NCBI RefSeq assembly: GCF_026646375.1
Contig: NZ_JAIPPU010000006.1
Coordinates: 1-64,000 of the forward strand
DNA from: Acetobacterium wieringae
GTDB lineage: Bacteria > Bacillota > Clostridia > Eubacteriales > Eubacteriaceae
Direction: 5' to 3'
Length of the DNA stretch: 64,000 nucleotides
In this document: one piece after another, positions 40,041 to 49,274 of the stretch
Position numbering within the stretch: the first letter of the stretch is position 1
Layout: every line of letters starts with the position of its first letter
Program-made: the position numbers and the translations under genes
The notes under the pieces: generated by a model
Told to the model about the DNA's origin: nothing
Seen by the model: the letters and a program-made list of their open reading frames with translations, nothing else
The model's database searches: none

Positions 40041-42215
40041 TTACATAATTGGATCCATAGCTAAAGCTGGATGTCCTTTTGATTCTAAGAATTCTAATAC
40101 TGCTTCAGAATCGCTGGCAATTGTTTCATCACAAACCATGTCTGCGAAGTTTTCAATTCCGGTCATTTCTTTAACTGCTTTATTTAAACGTTCTGCAACA
40201 TCGTCTTTTAATTCTTTTGGCATCCAAACGATTCGTTGTAAACCGCCTTCTGCTGACATGAATTTTTTAGAACCGATCAGGAATCGACCATGACCCATGA
40301 AGCCTGGAGTTTGAACACCACCACCGGTCATTGAAGCCAATTCACCGAAAGTCATACCAACTGGTGAAGTATCGCCAAACTCACGGTTTACAATGATAAC
40401 ACCGTTTGCTTCTGGCATGATACCACAGATACATTCGAAACAACCACAAGATGTCATTGGATCTTCAAGGATTGAGTACAGTGTAACTGCTTCAACAGCA
40501 CCTTGAGAATCTCTTGCAACTACTTCATTTACAGAATCCCAACGTCCTAAACGTTCGTCAATAGCTTCGCCTTTAACGATTGGTTGGTTAGGTCCGGTTG
40601 GGTCTAATTCTTTAGTTGCTTTAGCATCTAACCAGGAAACAGCACCACAAAGACCTAAACGTTCTGGTGTTACTACACAAACATGGCTTGGAGCAAATGA
40701 TTGACATAACAGACAGGTGTAGAATTCATCAACACTTTCATCTGTCAGAGCGCCCATTCGTTCGTCACGTTCAGCATAGATCGGTTTAACCAGTTCTTCG
40801 CCAAGACGTTTTACATCTTCTGCATTGGTGTAAATGGTAACTTCACATTTGTCAACAACTTTATCAAAGTCAGAACGCATTTTTGCATATAAAACTTCAC
40901 CGATGTGTCTTAAACGGAAGCCTTTTTCAAATGCTTCTTTTGTTAAACGGATCCATGCAATATTTCTTTGACCAACATGCATTGCGCCTTCAATATAGTT
41001 TGTGAAGTAATGGATACGTCTTTCGAGTACGGTTTCAAAGTCTTTTTGCATTGCTTTGCCACCAACTTTAACAACAACACCCATTGGCAGACGAACAACG
41101 TCTTTACCTTCGAACATAGCGTCATCAATGTCAGGTCCTACCACAGTAATTTTGTGGTCTTCCATTTCAGCAACATCACCAGTTGTTACAAGTTCCCAAC
41201 ATTCAGTTTTGTTTCCACCGAATTCAGCAAACATTGTATCTTTACGAACTCGTTCACCTTCGAAGGCTGAAGAAACAGCAACTGGACAGTCGATTTCAGT
41301 AACTTTGATTTTGATGTTACGGGCTTCTAAAGAAGTAGCAACAACTTTGCTGTTATCTGGTTGGTTTAATAATAAGGTTGGTACTTCATTGATGTATGTT
41401 TCTGTAACTGCTGGGAAGCCTAACTCGATTGCAGCTGCACCAGCGGCGATAATTTTATTGTCCCATGGTCCAAATACATTAACAAATGCTTTAACACGGT
41501 TTTTAGTATACGTTCTGTGAGCCAGGAAGTCGCCAGGAGGTGTTGCACCAAAGATTAAGCTGGCACGTAACGCTACAGATACAACGTGGATAACAGATTC
41601 GATTTCGTATCCCAAAGGAATAACTCGAAGGTCGATACCCATTTTGATTTTTTGTTCGATCGCCTGGTCAATTACTTTACCAACCATGAAGGTCAATAAA
41701 CCTTTGCCCTGGTAATCTTTAACGATGCTAGCAAGCATTTCAGCATCTTTGCATTCACCGATAATAACAGCAACACCTGGGATGTCGTCAGTAACCAGTG
41801 GCACACCGAAGTTACGAACTTCAGCATCAGTGATATGTCCTAAGTAACGAACATCAGTTGTATTTAAATCTTCAACTGCACGACCTGCATATGGAAGATC
41901 TTCATAAACATATTTAACTGCTTCAATGATTTCCGCACACATTGCAGCAGATGTACCAGCATCTAAGCCTTGTTGCAGGTAATTCGTACGGTTGATCTTA
42001 GCTTTTGCTAGTTCTAACGCTTCTTCCAATTCACCTACGTTGGTAACTTTTTTACCGGTGATGGCATAGATACATGGTAAAGCGTAAGCAGTACCGGGGA
42101 ATTTTACCGGTGTTTCTTTTCCCTTTTCAGCAACGACTTTGGCAACCATTTCTTCAGCACGTTGCTGATACTGGGCTTGACCGTCGTAAACAATATCAAA
42201 AAGATTCATATTCAT
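40041..42215 (-). CDS. acsB: Acetyl-CoA synthase (CODH/ACS alpha subunit)
   Basis: A 724-residue enzyme that builds acetyl-CoA from CO, a methyl group on the corrinoid protein and CoA. A-cluster ligands are visible: the [4Fe-4S] cysteines in CLLCQSFAPSHVCVVTPERL plus the next Cys (GLCGAVSW), and the Cys-Gly-Cys that binds nickel in MTSCGCFECICGIMPEANG. The ATG at 42215 is used because AAGGAGG lies 11 nt before it; the upstream TTG (42245) precedes that site. Last gene of acsA-cooC-acsB. No selenocysteine or frameshift. Confidence 0.98.
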   Translation of the reverse strand: MNMNLFDIVYDGQAQYQQRAEEMVAKVVAEKGKETPVKFPGTAYALPCIYAITGKKVTNVGELEEALELAKAKINRTNYLQQGLDAGTSAAMCAEIIEAVKYVYEDLPYAGRAVEDLNTTDVRYLGHITDAEVRNFGVPLVTDDIPGVAVIIGECKDAEMLASIVKDYQGKGLLTFMVGKVIDQAIEQKIKMGIDLRVIPLGYEIESVIHVVSVALRASLIFGATPPGDFLAHRTYTKNRVKAFVNVFGPWDNKIIAAGAAAIELGFPAVTETYINEVPTLLLNQPDNSKVVATSLEARNIKIKVTEIDCPVAVSSAFEGERVRKDTMFAEFGGNKTECWELVTTGDVAEMEDHKITVVGPDIDDAMFEGKDVVRLPMGVVVKVGGKAMQKDFETVLERRIHYFTNYIEGAMHVGQRNIAWIRLTKEAFEKGFRLRHIGEVLYAKMRSDFDKVVDKCEVTIYTNAEDVKRLGEELVKPIYAERDERMGALTDESVDEFYTCLLCQSFAPSHVCVVTPERLGLCGAVSWLDAKATKELDPTGPNQPIVKGEAIDERLGRWDSVNEVVARDSQGAVEAVTLYSILEDPMTSCGCFECICGIMPEANGVIIVNREFGDTSPVGMTFGELASMTGGGVQTPGFMGHGRFLIGSKKFMSAEGGLQRIVWMPKELKDDVAERLNKAVKEMTGIENFADMVCDETIASDSEAVLEFLESKGHPALAMDPIM

Positions 42216-42281
42216 ATGGACTTTTTCCTCCTTAGATTCGTTCAATTAACATTAGATTTTTGTTGCTTTATTAAAAACTCG

Positions 42282-43067
42282 TTATTTCTTTTTTTCCTGC
42301 ACAATTTCCAGAATTCGCTTACCTAAATTGGCAATGTCTTCCTTCATGACAGGATCGTCATAGGGTGACTTGTTGTTTCGGTCAGACTCTGAAATCGCAT
42401 CACGGTAGTTTAAGAAACCAATAATGTTTTCAGCTCCGATTTTTTCGGTAAGAAAGGCGATATCTCCGTCGTTCCGGATTTTATTTCCAATAACATAAAC
42501 TTGTTTAACACCAATATCCGTAGCCATGGATTTAACCTTATGATACGTTTGAATACTGCGGACACCCGGCTCGACAACAACGATAAATGCATCGACAGCG
42601 CCAGCGGTTCCTCGACCCAAATGTTCAATACCAGCTTCCATATCCATGATGACTACATCTTTTTGGTACAAAACCAGATGGCTCATCAGCATCTTTAAAA
42701 GCACATGCTCAGGGCAGACACAACCTGATCCACCGGTATCGACCGTTCCCATTGTCAGTAATTTGACACCGTTAAATTCCTTGGCATAACGGTCAGGAAT
42801 ATCAGCAACCTCTGGATTCATTTTAAACATTGAACCAAAAGAACCGGTATCGGCAGCAGTACGTTCTTCAATCATGTCTTTCATTTCAGAAATAGGAACA
42901 ATACTGGCAATCATTTCTTCGCTCATGCCTAAGGCAAGACCAAGATTGGCATCGGGGTCAGCATCAACTGTTAACACATTATATCCCTGGTCGGCAAAAT
43001 ATCGGCTCAAACTTGCTGAGATGGTTGTTTTTCCAACCCCGCCTTTTCCTGTTAATGCTATTTTCAT
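42282..43067 (-). CDS. cooC: CooC-type nickel-insertion ATPase
   Basis: A 261-residue MinD/ParA-like ATPase that helps insert nickel into CODH (or ACS, where it is called AcsF). Deviant Walker A KGGVGKTT (about residues 8-15), DADPDANLGLALG and the CxC metal-binding motif in SGCVCPEHVLL (two subunits share the metal), then MDMEAGIEHLGRGT. It is placed between acsA and acsB and co-transcribed with both. A second, diverged homologue lies at 52120. Confidence 0.95.
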   Translation of the reverse strand: MKIALTGKGGVGKTTISASLSRYFADQGYNVLTVDADPDANLGLALGMSEEMIASIVPISEMKDMIEERTAADTGSFGSMFKMNPEVADIPDRYAKEFNGVKLLTMGTVDTGGSGCVCPEHVLLKMLMSHLVLYQKDVVIMDMEAGIEHLGRGTAGAVDAFIVVVEPGVRSIQTYHKVKSMATDIGVKQVYVIGNKIRNDGDIAFLTEKIGAENIIGFLNYRDAISESDRNNKSPYDDPVMKEDIANLGKRILEIVQEKKK

Positions 43068-43093
43068 TTTATCACCTGTCTATCTTTATATAA

Positions 43094-44992
43094 TTAGATA
43101 CCTAATGCAACTCGTTTTGCTTCAATATCTTCCATGATCTTATCAACCATGACAATTGGATCTTTTTCGAATACGAAGTGGGCACCGATGAATTCCTGAA
43201 CATCTTCTGTCATCAGTTTTGTGAAGTTTGGTGAACCCAATACTTGTGGAATAACTCCCAAGTAAGTATTGATACCAGAACCAACAACATAGTTAGCAAT
43301 CGCTACCGCTTTTTCTGACATCCATTCTGGTGCGATACCAACGACTGGTAATAAAGCTGGATCGATTCCTTTTAAATCTGCACAAAGGTTTACTAAGTGA
43401 AGGATACGGCTGATATCTACACAAGAACCCATGTGAAGTACTGGTGGAATGTTTACACGTTCACAAACTTCTAACAGTCCTCGACCACATTTTTCTTTTG
43501 CTTCTAATGTTAATAAACCAGCTTTAGCAGCAGCTTGAGCAGCACAACCAGTAACAACACAGATAACATCACGTTTGATCAGTTCTTCCATAACTGTAAT
43601 ATGCGCATAGTCATGTTGTTGTTTAGGGTTATTACAACCAACAACACCAGCAGCTCCACGAAGTACCCCGGCATAGATAACGTCAGTTAATGGTTTAACT
43701 GTTCCCAGACCATCTTCTAATTGAGAGTTAACAACTTTATCTAAATGGTTAATGATTTCTTCTACAGAGTAACCAACCATTGTATCTTGTTTAATATCTG
43801 GAATTTCTACTTTGGAAGCATCACGATTCGGGAAGTTATTGATCGCAATTTTTACGATTTCAGCAGCATTTTCTAAGCCAGTTGCTTCAGAGAATTCAAT
43901 GTACATATCACCAGCGATTTTTGCTTTTTGTGATGTACTGATGAATCGTGTATGGTAAGTTTTAGCCAGTTCTGGAAGAGCTGGGAAGATACATTGAACG
44001 TCAACGACAACCGCTTCCATCGCACCAGTAATAATACACATTTCTTGTTGGTAGAAGTTTCCGGCAATTTTAATACCATGTCGCATGGTCATTTCATTAC
44101 CAGTACAGCACATCCCAACGATGTTAATGCCTTTAGCACCAACAGATTTAGCCATTTCAACCATTGCTGGATCTTGAGCAGCTAATACAAGCATTTCAGA
44201 AAGGTTAGGATCATGACCATGGATCAGGATATTAACCATTTCAGCATCAATAACACCCAGGTTAGAAGAAGATGCTCTTGCAGTTGGTGTTCCATAAAGA
44301 ATATCCGAGAATTCAGTTCCGATCATGGAACCACCCCATCCATCAGACATCCCAGTTCTCATTCCACGTCGGAAAATACTTTCATAGTCTGCAGCACAAC
44401 CCATATGTGTTGAGTGCATTAATGTTACAACTTCCTGATCAATGGCTCGTGGCTCAATGCCTTCTCTAGCCCATACAGCCTGACGATCTTTTGGTGCACG
44501 TTTTAAGAAACGTTGAGTTCCAAATGGTTTACCAAATTCTTCAAGGGCAATTTCAGCCATTTCATGTGCTAATGCGTAAGTTTCTTTGGTATCAGCATCA
44601 ACAACATCCCATTCCTTAGCAATTCGACGTAATTTTGCTTCATCACGTACTTTAAATGGACCTTCTGCAGAAGCATGATGCATTGCATGAACAATATCAC
44701 GGGCATGATCCGAGTGAGCAGATGTACCTGCAGCAACCATTCTGGCAAAGTTTCTTGCTACAATTGTGTCTGCATTCGCTCCACAAATACCTCTTTCAGC
44801 ACCTTTTCCAGGAACTGGACTGACTCGACATGGACCCATTGCACAAATTCGGCAACATACCCCTGCTTCCCCAAAACCACATTGGGTTTTTTGTGCAGCA
44901 CGGCGATCCCACATTGTTTCTGCGCCATCTCTCTGAGCTTTCGCAAGGGAAGCTTCAGCGACCTTATCGTAGTTTAAAATTTCATTGCTCAT
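43094..44992 (-). CDS. acsA: CO dehydrogenase catalytic subunit (CODH/ACS beta)
   Basis: A 632-residue Ni-Fe-S enzyme that reduces CO2 to CO. D- and B-cluster cysteines are at the N-terminus (Cys38, 46, 47, 50, 55 in QCGFGEAGVCCRICAMGPCR). C-cluster ligands follow in THMGCAADYES, MCCTGNEMTMRHG, GVVGCNNP, VTGCAAQAA and MGSCVDISR. Full length, matching the AcsA clade. First gene of acsA-cooC-acsB with a promoter at 45045-45072, so this unit can be expressed apart from acsE-acsC-acsD. Confidence 0.98.
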   Translation of the reverse strand: MSNEILNYDKVAEASLAKAQRDGAETMWDRRAAQKTQCGFGEAGVCCRICAMGPCRVSPVPGKGAERGICGANADTIVARNFARMVAAGTSAHSDHARDIVHAMHHASAEGPFKVRDEAKLRRIAKEWDVVDADTKETYALAHEMAEIALEEFGKPFGTQRFLKRAPKDRQAVWAREGIEPRAIDQEVVTLMHSTHMGCAADYESIFRRGMRTGMSDGWGGSMIGTEFSDILYGTPTARASSSNLGVIDAEMVNILIHGHDPNLSEMLVLAAQDPAMVEMAKSVGAKGINIVGMCCTGNEMTMRHGIKIAGNFYQQEMCIITGAMEAVVVDVQCIFPALPELAKTYHTRFISTSQKAKIAGDMYIEFSEATGLENAAEIVKIAINNFPNRDASKVEIPDIKQDTMVGYSVEEIINHLDKVVNSQLEDGLGTVKPLTDVIYAGVLRGAAGVVGCNNPKQQHDYAHITVMEELIKRDVICVVTGCAAQAAAKAGLLTLEAKEKCGRGLLEVCERVNIPPVLHMGSCVDISRILHLVNLCADLKGIDPALLPVVGIAPEWMSEKAVAIANYVVGSGINTYLGVIPQVLGSPNFTKLMTEDVQEFIGAHFVFEKDPIVMVDKIMEDIEAKRVALGI

Positions 44993-45044
44993 ATTTTTTC
45001 TACCTCTCTAAATTTTATAATTTATATCAACGCACCTGTTTCGT

Positions 45045-45072
45045 ATAATAGATAATTTTTACGGATTTGCAA
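45045..45072 (-). promoter_or_regulatory. Promoter of acsA-cooC-acsB
   Basis: Minus strand TTGCAA (45067-45072), 16 bp, TATTAT (45045-45050), about 50 nt before acsA. SD is AGAGAGGTAG. Confidence 0.65.
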
Positions 45073-45110
45073 AAAGTTTTATCATATCGAAAAAAATAAT
45101 CAAATTACCC

Positions 45111-45236
45111 TTTACAAACATTGTTAAATGTTATACAATGTAGGTGAGTGATACATTATACATAGTTGTTTGCTCCTGACTTTCATCTTAACTTGTGCGG
45201 CAAGTGATGAATTGTGGTCGGGGGCTTTTTTTTATG
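45111..45236 (+). ncRNA. Candidate small RNA, plus strand, between acsE and acsA
   Basis: TTTACA (about 45111-45116), 17 bp, TACAAT (about 45134-45139) forms a plus-strand promoter. About 90 nt downstream is a long hairpin GCTCC...GGGGGC with interior pairs GAC/GTC, CATC/GATG and ACTTG/CAAGT, ending in eight T residues (to 45236). That polarity is plus-strand, whereas all neighbouring genes read minus. The RNA would be about 95 nt and antisense to any acsE-to-acsA read-through transcript. No ORF is present. Function inferred only. Confidence 0.55.
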
Positions 45237-45276
45237 AGTATTTTCAAATACCTGTTGTTAATTTATAAAGGTATTT

Positions 45277-46062
45277 CTAGAACTCAAGTACTGAATCGGC
45301 ATAAAGGATATTATTTTTGATAATATCGCAAGCAACAATGGTTTCCATTAATCGTTTGTCGCAAGGATTAACAATAGCAGAACTGAATCCACATTGCATT
45401 GCCATAGCAACTGTAGCGCTATCTAATAATGGACGGATGTGTTTTGGTGCGCCATTCGATACGTTACTTAAACCACCAGTTGTTAACAGACCCATATCAG
45501 TGATCATTTGAATTGCTTCTAATACATCACCTAATTGATCTTGCATTCCTTTGATAACAATGAATAATGGGTCAAACAGTAAATCTGTTGGTTCCATTCC
45601 TCGTTCCATACCACGTTCTAATAATTCTGAACAGTATGCAATACGTTCGTCATTGCTTCCTGGTACACCTTCTTTAGAGCAAAGAGCGATAACCATCGCA
45701 TCATTAGCAGCTGCTAAATCAACGTATTCGATACGATCGCCAGCATCAGCTGAGTTTACGATTGGTTTACCTTTTGATCGGTTATAAACCTGAATACCAG
45801 CTTCGATTGCTTTCATGTTGGCTGTATCCAATGCGATTGGTACGTTATCAAAGTTTTCCTGGAGTAATTTTACACCCCATTGCATTAATTCTTCGCCGCC
45901 TTTTTCAGCAGGTCCGATGTTTAAATCAAGATAATCTGCACCAGCATCTAATTGTTCTTTTGCTCTTAAAAGAATTGGCTCTGGATTTCTATCTGCGAAT
46001 GCCTGACGAATTGCTGGAGAAATACAGTGAATTCTTTCACCAATAACCATGAATTTTGACAT
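45277..46062 (-). CDS. acsE: Methyl-THF:corrinoid iron-sulfur protein methyltransferase
   Basis: A 261-residue TIM-barrel enzyme that moves the methyl group from 5-methyl-THF to the cobalt of AcsCD. Pterin-binding-family motifs: MVIGERIHCISPAIRQAFAD, GADYLDLNIGPAEKGGEEL, ALDTANMKAIEAGIQVY, NSADAGDR (binding Asn/Asp) and GLSNVSNGAPKH. Full length. Starts after AAAGGGGAAC. 74 nt downstream of acsC and 284 nt upstream of acsA. Confidence 0.97.
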   Translation of the reverse strand: MSKFMVIGERIHCISPAIRQAFADRNPEPILLRAKEQLDAGADYLDLNIGPAEKGGEELMQWGVKLLQENFDNVPIALDTANMKAIEAGIQVYNRSKGKPIVNSADAGDRIEYVDLAAANDAMVIALCSKEGVPGSNDERIAYCSELLERGMERGMEPTDLLFDPLFIVIKGMQDQLGDVLEAIQMITDMGLLTTGGLSNVSNGAPKHIRPLLDSATVAMAMQCGFSSAIVNPCDKRLMETIVACDIIKNNILYADSVLEF

Positions 46063-46136
46063 ATTGTTCCCCTTTCAAATTGAAAAAAATATTTTAGGTG
46101 TGCCCGAAGTTAACTCCGGGCACAGATTGATATTAT

Positions 46137-47477
46137 TTATGCTTGCATGTCTCTTAAGAACTTAGGTAATTGCATCGCTTCGTTTGGTCCAACAATAACT
46201 TCCCAGTCTGGAAGTTCTTCAGCTAAGTCGCCTTGAAGAACAGCAACCTTACCAGGTAAGATTAACTTACGAGAAGTAGTCATGCTGGCAACGTCTGCTT
46301 CTTTAATGAAGTTAGCGATAACGCCAGCGCCAAATTTACCAGCAGCCCAAGCAGTAAGTACTGAATAACCACCAGCGTCTGGAATTGCCAGGTAAGCAGG
46401 AACTTTAGATCGTTCGATTTCACCGGCAACAACGAAGTAAGACAGTGCGAAGTCAACAGTAACAAGAACTGGATCGTTGCCTGTTGGTTTGTTGAATTCA
46501 TATACCTTCGGTTCAACACGCATTGGTTTTTGAGGATCGGTAAAGATGTTTTGTCTTAAACCAAACAGTGGTAAAGCAGCGTTGAAGTCCATTTCGTCCA
46601 TAACGATGATTGAACCATAACGAAGAACGAAAGCCGATGCTAAAGCAATTTGCAGATTGATATTAGCTGGTGCTAATTTGTTTGCAAATACAACTGAAGG
46701 ATATCCGAATGTACGGTCATTACCTTTGATTGCTGCAGTACGGATATCAACTGCATTTGCGTAAGCTTCTTTGATTGAAGTTTCGCCAACATTTAATACC
46801 AGGTTTTTGTAACCCATTTTTTCGATTTCTTCAACTAAATCGTGTAATGCTTCAATACTGTCTGCAGAAACACCAAGAACAGCATCTGCAGCTTTAGCTA
46901 CGTCTACCATTGCTGCGGCGTTATCTTTGGTTGCGCCCATGATAATTGCGCCTGCGCCAGCACCTGCAACCGCTGCTTTTGCTACTTCAGCATCAGTTGT
47001 AACGATCATTGGAATTTTGCCACAGTCAGCTACTTTTTTAACAAGTGCTGCAAATTTAGCTGCATCAGCTGCAAAACGAACGGCAACTATTTCAACGAAC
47101 ATCATTTCGCCGATTCGGTCATAGTTAATTTTTTGTAATGTAGCGCAAGCTGCATCAACATCAGCGTCACTCATAGCATCTGATAATTCTACTGCAAACA
47201 GGTTTTTATTAACCAAAGTTTTTTCGTGTCTGAATAATACAGTTTCGCCGCCAAGAGCTTTTTCTGTATCGCCAGAACCAACTTTGATGGTTTTCATTGG
47301 AGGAGCTGTAGCTTCTGATAATAATTCTTTAGATTCTTCTGAGATGTATGGACATTTTTCTACAGGTACCCCGCCAGTAGCAGCTTTCATTGAGAAAGCC
47401 ATACATGTTGGGAAACCACATTCTTTACAGTTTGTTTTTGGTGTGAGTTTAAAGATATCTAAACCTTTTACTGCCAT
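46137..47477 (-). CDS. acsC: Corrinoid iron-sulfur protein, large subunit
   Basis: A 446-residue subunit. N-terminal [4Fe-4S] site (about residues 17-43): NCKECGFPTCMAFSMKAATG then KCPYISEES. The middle TIM barrel and the C-terminal corrinoid domain (ITTSRKLILPGKVAVLQGDL) follow. It carries the methyl group on cobalt between AcsE and AcsB. The cluster is used to re-reduce Co(II). 19 nt downstream of acsD, so both subunits are coupled. Confidence 0.98.
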   Translation of the reverse strand: MAVKGLDIFKLTPKTNCKECGFPTCMAFSMKAATGGVPVEKCPYISEESKELLSEATAPPMKTIKVGSGDTEKALGGETVLFRHEKTLVNKNLFAVELSDAMSDADVDAACATLQKINYDRIGEMMFVEIVAVRFAADAAKFAALVKKVADCGKIPMIVTTDAEVAKAAVAGAGAGAIIMGATKDNAAAMVDVAKAADAVLGVSADSIEALHDLVEEIEKMGYKNLVLNVGETSIKEAYANAVDIRTAAIKGNDRTFGYPSVVFANKLAPANINLQIALASAFVLRYGSIIVMDEMDFNAALPLFGLRQNIFTDPQKPMRVEPKVYEFNKPTGNDPVLVTVDFALSYFVVAGEIERSKVPAYLAIPDAGGYSVLTAWAAGKFGAGVIANFIKEADVASMTTSRKLILPGKVAVLQGDLAEELPDWEVIVGPNEAMQLPKFLRDMQA

Positions 47478-47496
47478 TTGTATTCGCCTTCCTTTC

Positions 47497-48432
47497 CTAA
47501 CCTATGATTCCAGCAACTAAAGCTTTAACGGTTTTAGCTGATTCTGGATGTCTTACGATGATAGCGTTTGATCCGCCAACAACACAAGCAGAAGCTGTTG
47601 CTACTTCCATACCGATACCACGTGCTTCCTGATCGCCCCATTCTGGTGCATCTTCAATTGTGGAAACCGCTTCTTTTACGCCCCATGCTTCGTTAGAAAC
47701 ATTGGTCATAATTGGCATTTGTAAGGATTCATCGTTTTGACCTAAGCCGGCTAAACGAATACGATCCATGGTTGAAGCAACATATTCAAAACCGTAACCG
47801 GCTGCTGCTGTTCCAACATCCATGATAATATCTTTGCTCTTAACACCCAGTTGTGTTAATAAGATGTTTAATTGTTTTGCAAGGTTGATATCTACTGCAG
47901 ATTCAGCTGATACTTTTTGGCCGTAAGCCATTCCGCCAGCAGCACCAATTGTCTTGTAATTGTCTTCTACTGCAGAGAATAAAACGACATTTTTACCTTC
48001 AAGAGCTTTAGCTACTTCTTCTAATAACTTAGCATCTTTTTCGCCGTTTTTACATCCTTCTACTACTAAAGGTACGTCAATTGCAGCTTCTACTGCTACG
48101 GCAGTTGCAACACAGCTTTCAACTGATGCGTCTGCGCCGTTTGGATCTGCACTTTCAAGTTTAACTAATAGGAAATCAGCACCTGATTTTTCTACTGCTG
48201 CTTTTGCTAACGCTGCAGGGTTTTTCAAATCATCTCCGTAAAGAGCTTTGAAGCAATCTGCCCACTCGTCAGTTGTGTCTGAAATTGCGATACCAACCGC
48301 AGTTTTAAACCCTTCAGTACCTAAAAATGGTAATGAGTTTTCTCCACCTATGCTGATAGCTGCATCTCCAACACCTATCTCACATACGTTGATCTTGCCA
48401 CTAAATTTTTGTTCTGCTTTTTTGTATGGCAT
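47497..48432 (-). CDS. acsD: Corrinoid iron-sulfur protein, small subunit
   Basis: A 311-residue TIM-barrel subunit starting MPYKKAEQKFSGKINVCEIG; VGIAISDTTDEWADCFKALY, KSGADFLLVKLESADPNG, VEGCKNGEKDAKLLEEVAKA and DVGTAAAGYGFEYVAST are typical. It covers the corrinoid with AcsC. First of acsD-acsC-acsE, with a promoter at 48558-48587; SD TAGGAGGAAAC. Confidence 0.98.
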   Translation of the reverse strand: MPYKKAEQKFSGKINVCEIGVGDAAISIGGENSLPFLGTEGFKTAVGIAISDTTDEWADCFKALYGDDLKNPAALAKAAVEKSGADFLLVKLESADPNGADASVESCVATAVAVEAAIDVPLVVEGCKNGEKDAKLLEEVAKALEGKNVVLFSAVEDNYKTIGAAGGMAYGQKVSAESAVDINLAKQLNILLTQLGVKSKDIIMDVGTAAAGYGFEYVASTMDRIRLAGLGQNDESLQMPIMTNVSNEAWGVKEAVSTIEDAPEWGDQEARGIGMEVATASACVVGGSNAIIVRHPESAKTVKALVAGIIG

Positions 48433-48557
48433 TCTTTGTTTCCTCCTAACCTGTTACCTTTTTTCAAAATATTTATTTCAAAGTTCAAGACTTTAAAACC
48501 AAATTAAAACCATTACATATTCTACAGCTTTTTACCTGTATATATAAGTATACACAG

Positions 48558-48587
48558 ATTGTACTATATTAGTTAAAAGTTTGTCAA
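48558..48587 (-). promoter_or_regulatory. Promoter of acsD-acsC-acsE
   Basis: Minus strand TTGACA (48582-48587), 18 bp, TACAAT (48558-48563), about 125 nt before acsD, downstream of the DUF3786-like pair. The long AT-rich leader holds a TATATATAAGTATACA stretch. Confidence 0.7.
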
Positions 48588-48617
48588 TTAATTTTCGGCA
48601 TTTTTCTAAAATTTATC

Positions 48618-49274
48618 TTAATTTTTTTTAGAGTTTAAAGAGAAAGTAAAGGTTTTCAACGAAATCATCAAAACATCACCTAAAATTGCCAGATCTTTGA
48701 TGTTAAAGACATCTGTTAATTTCTTGTCGAACAATATCTGCGCTTCAGCTTCGAACTCATCGTCACCAAACCACACTATCCAGACAATATCCACTCCAGG
48801 TGTCACTGTGAACTGCCAGGAAAGGTCACCTTTATTATAGGGAACCGCTTGTAGCCTGCTCATATATTTCTTTAGTTGTTCTGGCATTTCGTTGCCTATT
48901 TGTGCAAAAACTTGAATGCAGCGTTTGTGAAAATTGGAATAATATAACGGGCCATCCGGAAATTCTTTGAAACTAATCCACTCGTTGGTGGCTTCTTTTC
49001 CGTTGGCATTCATTAAATATCTGAGAATAAAAATTTTGATTGAGTAGTTATCAAATTCTTCACCTTGTGCGTTGCGAACCACTCCACTGGGATAATCGAC
49101 AAAATAAGTTTCTCCCAGAACCGTAATTTCAAATCGTCCATTTTCCCGATTATAGGGGCAAGACGAGCTTCTACTCATCTCGCCGGGATCGTAATTTATA
49201 AATAAATCACGATTAATGACATAACTACTCTCCGAAAAATGGGGATCAATATCCAGTAATTTTGATTGCTTCAT
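48618..49274 (-). CDS. DUF3786-like protein, copy 2
   Basis: A 218-residue protein, homologous along its length to the upstream gene at 49274 (DPGEMSRSSSCPYN versus DPQTVAKNSTCPFD; FDNYSIKIFILRYLMNANG versus FDNYKLKTMILRYLINAKG; IVWIVWFGDDEFEAEAQILF versus MTVILWIGDDEFPPEAQILF). I recognise it as the DUF3786 type, a family found close to CODH/ACS genes in acetogens. Function unknown. Start overlaps the stop of copy 1 by 1 nt. Confidence 0.8.
   Translation of the reverse strand: MKQSKLLDIDPHFSESSYVINRDLFINYDPGEMSRSSSCPYNRENGRFEITVLGETYFVDYPSGVVRNAQGEEFDNYSIKIFILRYLMNANGKEATNEWISFKEFPDGPLYYSNFHKRCIQVFAQIGNEMPEQLKKYMSRLQAVPYNKGDLSWQFTVTPGVDIVWIVWFGDDEFEAEAQILFDKKLTDVFNIKDLAILGDVLMISLKTFTFSLNSKKN

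Noticed and set aside
42216-42245. TTG at 42245 as acsB start
   Set aside because: The strong AAGGAGG lies between it and the ATG at 42215.
45171-45236. Terminator of acsE
   Set aside because: Its T run is on the plus strand; on the minus strand the hairpin is followed by AAACAACTATG, not by T residues.
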